Source: Nectonema munidae
Taxonomy: Eukaryota > Nematomorpha > Nectonematoida > Nectonematidae
DNA: 64,000 nucleotides
Assembly (NCBI GenBank): GCA_030549495.1
Contig: JAUIRK010000896.1
Location: 372,001-436,000 of the forward strand
Direction of reading: 5' to 3'
Below are positions 1 through 10,719 of this stretch, in pieces. The notes under the pieces were generated by a model. The model was given only the letters and a program-made list of their open reading frames with translations, was not told where the DNA came from and ran no database searches. How positions within the stretch are numbered: position 1 is the stretch's first letter; every line of letters begins with the position of its first letter. Position numbers and translations under genes: made by a program.

Positions 1-1368
1 AATTTAAAGTTGAAACATGCAAAATACGTATGAAGGAAAAAAGTGTAACAGAAGAAGACTGACGTAGAAAGAGTAAGAAAGGATAAATATTTTATGTTTT
101 ATTTTATCCTCTCATTCATCATTTATTTATGCATATTAGGAGCAAATTAAAAAGGTCTTTTATTCATGATTTATTTGAAAGTTATTTGTAAATCGTCATT
201 TTATAAGAACATGAGTATTAGTTCTCAATTTTGTCTTTCTTAGAATTATCAATATACAGTAGAATCAAGTTCTGTTGAATTTGACGGGAGAGAATAGAAG
301 CTTCGAAAACACACATTTTAAAAGTTCAGTCTTTATGGTTGATGAGTGATTGCATGAAAGTTAGAAACATTTTTCAGCTTAAGGATTTCATTTTAAAGAA
401 TAAGCAAATTTTTATTTCAAAATAGCCAATTGTACAACATAATTCAAAATAATAGAGAAAATATAATCTCATAGAAACAATTTTTGGTAAACTTTATTTT
501 TGAAATTTCATTTAAAAATAATTTTTTTACATTGCAATATTTTATTTAAATTTTAACAGTCATGAAAAAAACAAAAATTTGAACTTTAAAATCATTGCAT
601 AATTCCAAACATCGTATTTAGTGAAAATGACCTTTCAAAAGAAAAGAAGAAGTTACATATATTATATCTTGGGCCTGTCTAATTTACGTAGAGAAAACAG
701 AATATTTAATTCTTCAATTAACTACCAATTAACCGTAGATCTTACAACGTATAAGAAAGTTTTGAGGGGCGAACCTTTAAAAACTAGGACACAACGCAAT
801 CTTCAACTTATCTGACTTCGACACAACCAAATTTTACTCTATTACCCGTAAAGTTAACAATAAAGTTAATTAAAATTAAAATTATAGAAAGTGATGTTTA
901 TTTTCATATTACACACCATACATGTAAACATAGATAACATACAAACACACCTTAGAATTAAATTTTATATATAACACATTTCCACACATGAATTTACATT
1001 TTATCTGAGAACAATTTATATAAATAACAAAAAGATTAATCGCATCAAAACAAGCAATGATAAAAAGACATAAACCCAAAACACATAAAGACTAAGTTTT
1101 CAAATTACAGAACTGGCGTCGGAAAACCTATCAGGAAACTCGAGTATCTATAGATCAGTTCTTCATAGTTAAGACTACTAACCCCTATCAATTTTTGCTG
1201 TTAAGCTTTTATCGCCCAAAACATTTAGATATTGCACTTTTTTAAAAATATGTTAACGTTTATAGTATAATAAATAAACTTTGGGCCAATATTACTGCAA
1301 TAAGTATTTTAAGTTTAGGGTTCAACTATGTTCCATATAAGAAACATTGCTAGTTATCCAACAATTTA
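1..1368. other. AT-rich stretch, no gene seen
   Basis: Very AT-rich sequence. The only reading frame of any length (621-815, 64 codons) has no recognisable motif and no splice context, so I do not call it a gene. Confidence 0.5.
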
Positions 1369-1850
1369 TCAAAAGTTAAATTTTAACAAAATAATTCCAA
1401 TAAATATTTTTAATTCTTCTAAAGAAACATTGAAATTTGGATTATTTTTATCTCTGTTTGCATAACAATGACATAACAGCATGGGTAATCGTTGAAGGAT
1501 ATGGCTAAACATATTTTCAAAAAAAAAGTCGTCCAAATATGCTAAGGTGTTTTTCCTTCTAGGATATAAAAATTTTTTCAACAAATGATTTTCAAGTGAA
1601 AGGGATTTGTAAAATCTTAAATTTTGGTCCAAGTATTTATTTCACCAATTTTCTGTTTCTTTGGAAATTTTATTTTCATATCTTCGTTTTCACTTTCTAC
1701 TTCTTCTTCTACTTCAATTTCTCCCTCTAGATCATATTCTTCTTCAGAATCATTTTGAAAATTTTCTAAATCACTTTCATGATTGTTCACATCTCCAGTA
1801 TTTGGAGGAAGAATTATAATATTTTTAGGATTACTTGAAATTCAATCAAA
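1369..1850 (-). mobile_element. piggyBac transposase N-terminal fragment
   Basis: On the minus strand an acidic Asp/Glu-rich tract (about 1810-1670) is followed, in another frame, by a stretch containing YANRDKNNP and ELKIFIGIILL. That order (acidic leader, then the YA...NP...EL..F.GI.LL block) is the usual start of piggyBac transposases. The catalytic region is absent and the frame changes at least once, so it is a dead fragment of a DNA transposon. Family assignment rests on motif recall only. Confidence 0.65.
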
Positions 1851-2189
1851 TCATGAGCTTCAGAAAATGTAGGGAACTTTTCTTTTATTTTAAAAATTTG
1901 GAAAAAATAAACAAAATAAGTCAAAAAAATCCAAATTATTTTTCATATTTTTATTATTATTTTTTTGATAAATTATTAATGTTTTATAAAAAGAACATAT
2001 TTTTTGAAGTATAAAATTCAAGCATAATAATACAGATTTTAAAATTTTTAATGTTATTTCATATTATTATTTATATAAATATTAAAATTTTTTTTTGAAA
2101 TATTAAAATATATTTTTTTCCACTCTTTACTTTTATAAGTTGAAAGTATATGTTTTTATTACATTTTGAGAAATGACATCACTGTTTTC

Positions 2190-2275
2190 TCTTGGTAGAC
2201 GGCCTAGTGGTTGGAGTTGTCGCTTATGCAGTTATTCTGGGTGCGGTTTTTCATCCTGAAATGCCTACCTCTTGA
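2190..2275 (+). repeat. possible tRNA-derived SINE head
   Basis: GGCCTAGTGGTTGGAGT resembles an RNA polymerase III A box and GGTTTTTCATCC about 40 bases on is a weak B box. This is the layout of a tRNA-derived SINE head. No full clover-leaf can be drawn, so it is not a tRNA gene. Confidence 0.4.
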
Positions 2276-2604
2276 ATTATGAAAGATTATTTCTTCCCTT
2301 GAATGTGATGCCGAAAAATAAAAGCACGTATATGAACATTCTAAAGCTGTTTACCTGGTTTAAGATTAAAAACTGATACACTTGTAAAAAATGAATTATG
2401 AAAACATCGTTATTCCGATATTTTTGGTCAAAATAGCACCAAAATCTCGCCGAAGACTCTAAAAAGTTGTCAACTTTATTCTTACAATAGAAATAAAGAG
2501 CTAAAAAGTTTCTGTAAAAAAAATTATTTCTATATTTTTTTAATATTCTCTCTGATTTGTTCACTTTTACATAAAGCTATCCATGTTAAGCTCGTTGATT
2601 TAAA

Positions 2605-2856
2605 ATGAGTCTTTATTTCTACCTACCTTTGCGTGTTCACTTCGACAAGGCCCAATTACACCGCTTTGTCGAACTAATAGGCAAAGAAGGCTTCAAGTTC
2701 GATAAAACCTGTGACCTTGAGATATCGAGGCAATTTTATTTAAACAACCATAATCACGCTCTTTTTCTCCTTAGTGATCACTCTTCTCCTTATTGCATCT
2801 TTAATATATTAGTCTCCAAATTTATTTTGTGCCAAAACACCCAACTTTTGGAGTAA
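2605..2856 (+). other. unrecognised 83-codon open frame
   Basis: A short frame with fairly balanced composition (it includes HFDKAQLHRFVELIGKEGF) in an otherwise AT-rich stretch. I do not recognise it. It may be an exon or a piece of a transposon; there is no clear splice site set or neighbour to support a gene. Confidence 0.2.
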
Positions 2857-4855
2857 ATATTGGATACGAAGTCTTCATAGCATGCCTTAAACGATGATTG
2901 ACATATAATAAAGCATACAATTTTAGTCTTTTCTTACTTATTCTACTCCAACCTTCTCACGTTCCCATTTTACCCTTCATACTTATGCATGTTTCTACTT
3001 GAAATGTTTTTCCCATAGATAACTTGTTTTTAAATATATGACGTCTTAAACGCAAAATTTCGATTTAGCCTTGACATTTGTTTATTCAAGTGAATAGAGG
3101 ATAAATATATAAACTTTCAGCATTATTAGCAACTCTTATTTTTCAAACATGAACAGCATAAGCTCTCTCCAATTTCTCTTTCTTTTGATCGTAAAGTTTT
3201 TATAAAATTTTAAATTTCGTTAGTAAAACTTTATTTTTCTTTTTTAAGGGCTTCTTCTTTTTCCCATTGAAGGTGAAATATTTAAACTTAAATAATAATG
3301 AAAATTCAAAGTATATTATAATAATATATATTGCAACTATATAGATCGCGTCATTGCCTACCTATCATTTAACTGTTGAACTAATGGAATAAAGCATTGA
3401 TGAATTGAAACTTTTTATTAAATGTTAAAATCTATGAAAAAAGGAAACACTAAAATTGGAGTGTCAACAGTAGCGATTGCCTATAGTAAAGATTAGGGTA
3501 GTTAAAAGCTGATAAAGTCATATTTTGTTTTCTAATTGCACTTCATTTAAAACACGTTACAAGTTTTTTTCTATAAAGTTTGTGTAAAAAGGCGTTCAAA
3601 GAATTGGGTCAACAAATCAACTTTTAACTGATTGGTCATTTTTGTTTTCTGTTTTTTATAATCTGGATTTCGTAAAATTTCAGAAAAAACAACGAAGTAG
3701 CACATTTTTAGTGGTTTGAAATGTCTTTTATATACTGTATAGTTCATAAAGCAACTAAAAAATGGATTATTTCTTTTTAAAATCATTTGAAAAGAACATT
3801 TTAATGTAGATGTTAAGTTCTGACTTTACCATTGAAGAAAATAAATTGATTCACGAGTTTTACTTTGAAAGTTTCCTTGATGTATATAGGAATATCGAAT
3901 TCGAAGATAATGTATGTAGTGTACGAAACTACATGGAAAAAGGATTAATAAAAACGAAATTGTTAACATATCAAAAATGGAAGTATATCTTAACGTATGA
4001 ATGATCTTCTCCAAGATTCACAGACAAGAACAGTGGTATGGGAAAGATAAATCCAAATGATTAAAAAGCTTTTGTTTTAAGATGGGTCCTTTTGAAAAAA
4101 AAGTTTAAAGTATTTCATTCTCTCTTACAGTAATAAAAGTAAAAATCCGGTCGATGTTTTGTTCTATAAATGTTGTTATACAAATGAAAAGGCATTGCGT
4201 TAAACTTTGTTGTGTTCTTTGTGGGATTATGCTACGAAAGGAACGTTTAGCATACATATAGTTAAAAAGTCATAAAATGCGAAATAAATTTAAAAAAAAT
4301 GTGACATTTTATAGTTTAAAAAAAATTAACGAAAAATATTTTGAAATGGAAAAAGAATTATACGGTGAGGTTCTCCAATGAAATGCAAATTATCAAATAT
4401 AGACTTAAGATTTTTGATATCGAGACAGTTTGTTATATTATGTTCACCAAAGTTTATTACCATCTTCCATTCAGATAATTGCAAAACTTTTAACTTGTAG
4501 CTATTCAAATCCATTCCATTTATATTCTTTGATTAATTTATTTTAAATAAATTATGTCACCTTTTCTTTAAATTTATAAAGAAATAAATCCACAAAACTT
4601 TAATAAAAAAATTTGAAGAGAAAATTCTTACCTACATGAACTATAGAAACCATTTAATATTTTATCTATTTTTTTTCTCGTATTGCATCTTCCTTAGCTA
4701 TGTTATGTTAAGTAGAAGTGAATTCCTTTTTGGTAAAATCACCTAGATAAGATTCGGAAAAAGGTGTCAAAATTGTATATAGTTATTGTATATATTTTAT
4801 AAATATAAATAAATGACACCAGATGAAATATCAAATGAGGACGAGTATGGTTTAG
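2857..4855. other. AT-rich stretch, nothing recognised
   Basis: Several frames of 60-70 codons occur on both strands but overlap each other and have no motif. I see no gene, tandem repeat or transposon end. Confidence 0.45.
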
Positions 4856-5473
4856 CAGGCATGTCAAACTCGGAGTCCCATGAGGGCCAAAGGAGTGAGT
4901 TTGTGTTCTCATGAGGGCCGCACTCCTATAATTATATTTAAAGTTGTTCAATAAAAATTATTGCAGAATATTTTACTTTTAACTTAGAAACATGTAATGG
5001 TTTGATTATATTCAAAAATGCAAGTACAAAGTCATGCATAGTTAAACAAAATAATTTAATTAAAAAATTAGCAAGGATATAAATCTGTTCTTTATTTTAA
5101 TATAAAAAAAGTTTATAAGGCAACATACATGGCCCACAATGGATTTGAATGAACTACAAATGAAATGCACATAAATCACAATAGTTCAAAATAAATATTT
5201 ATTGTTAATTATTCAAATACTTTACATGTTCTTGTCCCGAGGCTTGACACCTCTTGTCATTGACAATCTTTGCTATGTCTGGCTGAAATTTCTGTGCCGT
5301 GCGAAATTTTATAAGAGATGATAAGTGAAAATCAGTCAACCTAGTTCTCTGAGAAGTCTAAATCTACACTTATACATAAAATTATAATTAATAATACTGT
5401 AATCTGTGTGGGCCGCAAATCTGTTTGTAATGGGCCGCATGCGGCCCGCGGGCTCGCATGTTTGACATGGCTG
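4856..5473. mobile_element. hAT-type non-autonomous element
   Basis: The left end reads CAGGCATGTCAAAC and the right end is close to its inverse (GTTTGACATGGCTG). GC-rich 'gggccgc' blocks lie inside both ends. The sequences outside are TGGTTTAG on the left and, if the right end is placed two bases earlier, TGGTTTAA on the right, a 7/8 match to an 8-bp target duplication as hAT elements make. There is no coding capacity. Confidence 0.65.
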
Positions 5474-5678
5474 GTTTAAAAAGTAGTATACGTTTAGACA
5501 GCTTTTTTATATATTTAAATTATATATAATCTATAACCGCTAGAGGTTGGACACGGGAGACAACCACTTATAATTGTTCGCCATTATATTCTAAACTTAC
5601 AAAAGAATGGAGTAATCCAATAAATTCTTATAATTTTATCTAGTATAATCTCTCTACCCCTCAAAAGGATAAAGAGTC

Positions 5679-6524
5679 CAGTGGTTCTTAACCTGGGGGT
5701 CGTGACCCCTTTGGGGGTCGTTTGGAGTTTTTGCAGGGGCAATGAAAAACTTTTGGTATTAAAAAGTGTATCCTCACGAACGTCTTCCATCAGTTGCAAA
5801 ACTATTTCTATTTGATGTATTCATTAATCCTGATTGTATGATACAATCAATAATAAGTTTGCTCTTAAAATCAAACATCATTTTAAATCTCACACATGTT
5901 GCTTGCAATCAAGCAATTGAAAACTATTTTCCGAAGTTAAATAACCGTTCTAATGACATTTGGATCACCAGGCCTTTTTCAGTGAGCGAAAGTAGCATTG
6001 ATGACTCTGATGCTGCTGCCAAGGTGGAGTTTCTTCAAATAAGAGAAGACAGTCAATTAAAACTCGATTTTTGCGAGCAAGCACTTCCACCATTCTGGGC
6101 CAAATTAAAAACCGTTTATCCTATTCTTTCCAAACGTGCTATCATTTTTTTGATACAGTCACCTTCAATTTATCGTTGCGAGACTGGGTTTTGTGCAATG
6201 ATGTCTTTAAAAATAAGTGCACGTAATAAGCTTGCAATTGATTCAGACACGAGATGCTGTCTGTCGAGCATTACACCATGTTTGGAAAAACTTTTGTCTG
6301 ACAAACAATACCAGCCTTCGAATTAAATTATACTGAATTTGTCAGATTATATTAATTTAAATAAATTTTTTCAATTAAACTTTCTAACAAGTGTTTGTAT
6401 TATAAAATATAACATGTAAATTTTCTTGTTTACAAAAACTAAATCAAAAAGAATTTTATAGGGGTCATAAAAAAATTTTCATAATATTAAGGGGTAAACA
6501 GATCCTAAAGGTTAAGAACCACTG
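5679..6524 (+). mobile_element. hAT deletion derivative (ZBED5-like family)
   Basis: Bounded by perfect 15-bp terminal inverted repeats, CAGTGGTTCTTAACC at 5679 and its inverse ending at 6524, each followed inward by 'gggggtcg/aggggtca' sequence. The inside holds only the C-terminal part of a transposase, so most of the original coding region has been lost. The 8 bases on each side do not match, so the target duplication has decayed or the ends are slightly misplaced. Confidence 0.8.
5766..6326 (+). pseudogene. hAT (ZBED5-like) transposase C-terminus
   Basis: An open frame of 186 codons that matches what I know of the C-terminal dimerisation region of ZBED5/ZBED8-type hAT transposases: PFWAKLKTVYPILSKRA, then YRCETGFCAMMSLK, RNKLAIDSDTR and LEKLLSDKQYQPS. 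The BED zinc finger and the catalytic Asp residues are missing, so it cannot be an active transposase. The frame has stayed open over its whole retained length. The first Met is only the first ATG in the retained piece. A BED-finger N-terminus of the same kind of transposase lies at 15.5-16.0 kb. Confidence 0.85.
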
Positions 6525-6954
6525 CACTACACTATCATAATTTTATTCACCATAATCAATTAAATATTACTATCATTTAGGATAAAATTTGATCCATGTA
6601 TAATTTGATATAATAACAAAGGGGAGACAAGGGTGTAAAGATCATTGTGATTTATGTATAGCTAGTACACACATTCCGGTGTGTTTAATTTTATACTGTA
6701 TTGGAAGACAACTGGGTTAAAGGCATTGTGTTCTTGAATATCCTTTCAATTACGTAGATTTTGCTGTCCTTTAAGTTTAATACTTTCCATACTTGCTCCT
6801 TGTTTCATTTGAAGTAATAAAAATTGGAAGACACCCTGGCAAAAAGTATTGTGATTTTGAAAAGGGATGGCGAGGCCATTTATAATGATCTCTGTTATAG
6901 TGTTACTATAACGAAGTATTAGAAAAAGGGGTTTTGGGGCTTGGGGTTAGGGTG
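6525..6954. other. AT-rich stretch, nothing recognised
   Basis: No open frame with motifs and no repeat end found between the hAT derivative and the foldback repeat. Confidence 0.4.
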
Positions 6955-7152
6955 AGATAATGTCATTTTTAAAATATATTTACAAAAAGTGAAACTTTTT
7001 AATTTTGTTGGGACCGGCAATTTAGTGAAAACAAAGAAGAGCTATATTCAAATGCAATTAAATTTTAATTTATTTCAGGTAATGCAATGCTGGAGCCAAC
7101 AAAATTAAAAAGTTTCCCTTTTTGAAAATATATTTTAAAAATGACATTATCT
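6955..7152. repeat. foldback repeat, 57-bp arms
   Basis: Arms 6955-7011 and 7096-7152 are inverse copies with only a few mismatches (both carry TAATGTCATTTTTAAAATAT and its inverse), separated by about 84 bases. It would form a long hairpin. It has the form of a short MITE but I could not fix a target duplication. Confidence 0.75.
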
Positions 7153-7411
7153 TCTGGCAAACGCCTATACTTTGTATGTTGCATATACTTTCTATACATT
7201 TCGTTGTTTCTTTTTGTTGTCTCCCGTGCTCTTGCCAAACCACTGATATATATTTTTTTGGAGAAGTTTATTTTTATAGAAAATTTAATATTTAGTTCCA
7301 AATTACAAATCAAATTGGTAAGTTTTAAATTTTAGTTCACCTCTATTGATCTCTCTCTCTCTTTCATCGATTTTCATTTTTTTACCATTCGATATTAAAT
7401 ATTTATTATTA

Positions 7412-10280
7412 CAGTAGACCCTCGTTAAGTCGGACTACATGGGGGAGAAGGGTGTTCGACAATGTAGAGTGTCCGAATTAACAGAGGGTCACTGCCTGTT
7501 TCCCGATGCAACACTTTATCACAATGTCCATGCCTATTTCTCAAGCGCCATAACCACTCTCACTGTAAGTAAAATCATTAATTCCCATATGTCTTTCTAA
7601 CTTTTGAGCAGCATCTTGAATACAATCCCACGAATTTTTACACCTCATGATCGTTTCTGCATAAAACATTTCGCTATCGCTTCTTCCAAATTTCCATCCT
7701 TAGAAACTCGCATCCTTTTTCTATTTCCAAGAGAAGAATTTTCACGACCTTCAGTCACATTGTACTTTAACACTAGAAGGGCCAAAAAAAATTCACCATA
7801 AAGGTCCGAATACGTCAATTGACGTCTATATATCAAATATCAAAATTATCTTGAATTTCTTCAAATAAAAAATAAAAAAAGAATGGAAAAATTTATTTAA
7901 GTTAAAAAACAAATATTAAATGCAAGTTTTGCATTTTTTTACCCTACATGTACCACAAATGGGCTTTTTACAGCCACGACATAAATCTGTAGTTCTATTC
8001 TTGCAATTTTGTTGGAACAAGTTCTACGCTTTTGCGGTAAGCATCTTTCGATAGTTAGTGAAAATTCCTTGTCCTCATGAATTTTATCAATTGTTCATTA
8101 AGTTGTTACAAAAATTTCAACCTTGATAAATTAGAATTATTCACTTTATTGTAAAGTATCCAACTATTTATTGAGGCCATGTCCAAGTATTGTAAAAACC
8201 TTGTACAGGCCATCTTCTACTTGCTGCTTTTGTTGAATACAATCTTATCATTTAGTCAAACACATCGAACCCTGATTTTGTCTGATTATAAAAAAGAACA
8301 GTTTCCAGTTTTTTCTTCTGGTTGTTCTCAGTTGGTACTTGAACATCCTGGTGCATGCTGCTGAGAATGATGACAGATTTGGACTTATTGGTACTTCGTA
8401 AGAGTGAGGAATCAATGTTCTTCTGATTTCAAGGCTAAAGTATGATAAAGTCCGTGCTTTTCTTTCAAAATGAAAGGTATTTCTTTCCTTGTGTTGCGAA
8501 TGGTACCAACCAAGCTACACTTTTTTTGATGGAGTTGTACAACCAAGTTGAGTGATGTGAAGTAGTTATCAATCAAGTAATGTTGTACCCTCTGTTATAA
8601 TAGGGCGTGATCAACTTCATAACAACTTTAGTTAGAGAGCTTGCACTATTTTGAGTGGTGTTGTCTTTGCCAAGTTAAGAAACCCATTCACCAAATATTT
8701 TCTGTCTAGGTCAACAGCAAGCCAAAACTTTATGCCGTATTTATCAGGCTTGTTAGACATGGATTGAATAAACTTGCATCTAGACTTGCACGGCATAAGT
8801 TGTTCGTCCACAGTGATAGATGCGTCTGGAACAAAGCATTTTTAGCTGTTTTGTATAAATTCATTCCACACTGAAGAAATAAAGCAAATTTATCTTGGAC
8901 AAATCGAATTTTCCTTTCACTTTTGTAGTCAAAACGAAGAAACTTCATTATTTCTAAAAACCGTGTACATGCCATGGTACCGGGAAAATTTTCACAACCC
9001 CATGCTTCATTCCACATACATTTTATAGGTAAGTTTTTTGCACTAATAACTCCTCTAGTGAATATCAAGCCTATGAACTTTTCTAATTATTCTAAAGAAA
9101 CATTCCAATCCGAATTTTTGTTACTCTTTTAGCTTCGGCAATTGTACACTGCTGAATGAATCTAAGCATTTTTTTCAGAAAAAAGAAGTCGAAAGGAAGA
9201 AAGAGGACTGTTTTTTTTCTGTATGAATGATATCATAAATTGTTGGACCTGGCGAAAATCTTATTATGTTTTGTTGTTGAACGCGTCCACTCTTCAATTC
9301 ATTTTTTGAGAATTTTGTCCAAATTATTTTGTCTTTACTGATAAAGATGTCTGAATTTTACTGATTTTCGCTTCAACTTCTTCACTATCACAAAAAAAAG
9401 GAACTAGAATTGCAAAACTCTGCTCAAAAAGGAAGATTCCATTCCTATCTTCATCCGAAAAATTACTGCCAGATTTATCTTCTCCACTTAAAGCATATCC
9501 ATGATGATCGAAAAGAATTGTAAGACAAAGAAATGAATGAGAAGCAAAGAATGAAGCAAAAAAAACTAATAATATACTTATTCGTATATGTATAAATCAA
9601 TATAAAAGTTCGACGTCAATTGACGCAGATCGTCCTTTATGTGAAAAATGACACATCATCTTGAAGTTGAATTCTTTAAAGATAAAATAACACATATGTC
9701 AAATGAAACATTAATTAAAACATTGTCGCGTAGTATGATGGTATATTCACATATGCTATTGTGATAATTCCAATATCAAAGTATAGTTTACGTCAATTGA
9801 CATCTTTGGTCCTTCTAGTGTAAAAGGCTAGGGGTTTGTCTTTAGCTTTCCGAATGTCTACCACAGTTTGTTTCTTCACCCCATACTCTTCACAAACACT
9901 TTTCACAGTAGCTCCAGCTCCTAATTTGTGAATAAGTTCAAGTTTCTTGGTCACTTATAGAGTCACAAGCTTTCGAGCGTTGGCTATATGTTATCCAGAC
10001 ATTTTGCAAGAAAATATTGAAGAAAAATGGAGATGAACACTTCAAATAACTTGATATAGCCACAACAAGTTTTGGAATACCTTCAAAATTTACAATGATC
10101 GCGAACTATCTATTGAGTAAAATACAAATAAAATTGCTGCTTCTAAGCCAAAGCGAAATCAAAAAAGTCAAATAAAATGGCCACTTGTAAGGTTATGAGG
10201 GCAAACATTTGTATTCTCGGTCACGGTCCGATTTATCCGTTATCTGAGTTATCAGGGTCCGAGTTAACGAGGGTCTACTG
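7412..10280 (-). mobile_element. pogo/Tigger deletion derivative, TA flanked
   Basis: The ends are CAGTAGACCCTCGTTAA (7412) and its near-inverse TTAACGAGGGTCTACTG (ending 10280), each bordered by TA, as Tc1/mariner-pogo elements are. Inside, on the minus strand, is the start of a Tigger transposase: a Psq/CENP-B-N helix-turn-helix at about 10002-9825 (KLELIHKLGAGATVKSVCEE, then VKKQTVVDIRKAKDK) and part of the second DNA-binding domain at 7766-7640 (NLEEAIAKCFMQKRS). The DDE catalytic domain is gone. The coding part is split by a piggyBac copy at 7771-9820. Confidence 0.88.
7771..9820 (-). mobile_element. piggyBac element inserted in the Tigger copy
   Basis: Begins directly after a TTAA (7767-7770) with CACTAGAAGGGCC and ends with its inverse GGTCCTTCTAGTG at 9820, followed by TAAA, one base from the expected TTAA. 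Both subterminal regions carry the palindrome ACGTCAATTGACGT or close copies (7812, 9613, 9790). On the minus strand a damaged transposase includes FLEIMKFLRFDYKSERKIRF and VQDKFALF (8730-9068), the block before the first catalytic Asp of piggyBac. The length of about 2 kb is near a full element but the coding region is broken in several places. Confidence 0.85.
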
Positions 10281-10545
10281 TATTATTGAACAAGAAAAGA
10301 CACAAAATAGCTTGTAAATAGATATATACTTGAAAACAAAAAACCTGTTTTGAAAATTTCTTGTGAAAACAAATCTCTTTTTATAATTTAGCTTATTTTT
10401 CAACACTAATAAATAGAATTTTGTAAATAGAATGTTAAAAGATGACTTATGAAGAGCAAACTAAGGGCAAATATGGAAAAATATCATTTTCAATCTTTTT
10501 AAAGAATTTAACTGAACTTTCATGTATTATTAATAATTTTGATAG
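10281..10545. other. AT-rich lead-in to first visible Kunitz exon
   Basis: No signal-peptide exon could be recognised here; the 5' exon or exons of the Kunitz gene are probably further upstream, outside the transposon block or outside the window. Confidence 0.4.
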
Positions 10546-10719
10546 ATGTTTGCTCAATGGAAAAGGTCATAGGACCTTGTCAAGCGAGCATACAGAGATA
10601 CTTCTTCAACACAAACACGCAAAAGTGTGAACAATTTTTATACGGAGGATGTCAAGGAAATGAAAATAATTTTAAAACAAAAGAACAATGTGTGGAAAGA
10701 TGTCCAGATTCTAAAATCG
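10546..10719 (+). CDS. Kunitz domain exon 1
   Basis: The acceptor is ...GATAG before 10546 and the donor is GTATTA from 10720; both ends are phase 1. The 58 codons hold the complete domain: DVCSMEK, IGPCQA (P1 Gln), RYFFN, KCEQFLYGGCQGN, NNF and EQCVERC. The tryptic P1 Lys/Arg is replaced by Gln. Confidence 0.9.

Noticed and set aside
8179-8364. Frame with a signal-peptide-like start (MSKYCKNLVQAIFYLLLLLN) upstream of the Kunitz exons
   Set aside because: It lies inside the piggyBac copy nested in the Tigger element and has no donor leading to the Kunitz exon; the hydrophobic run is likely chance.
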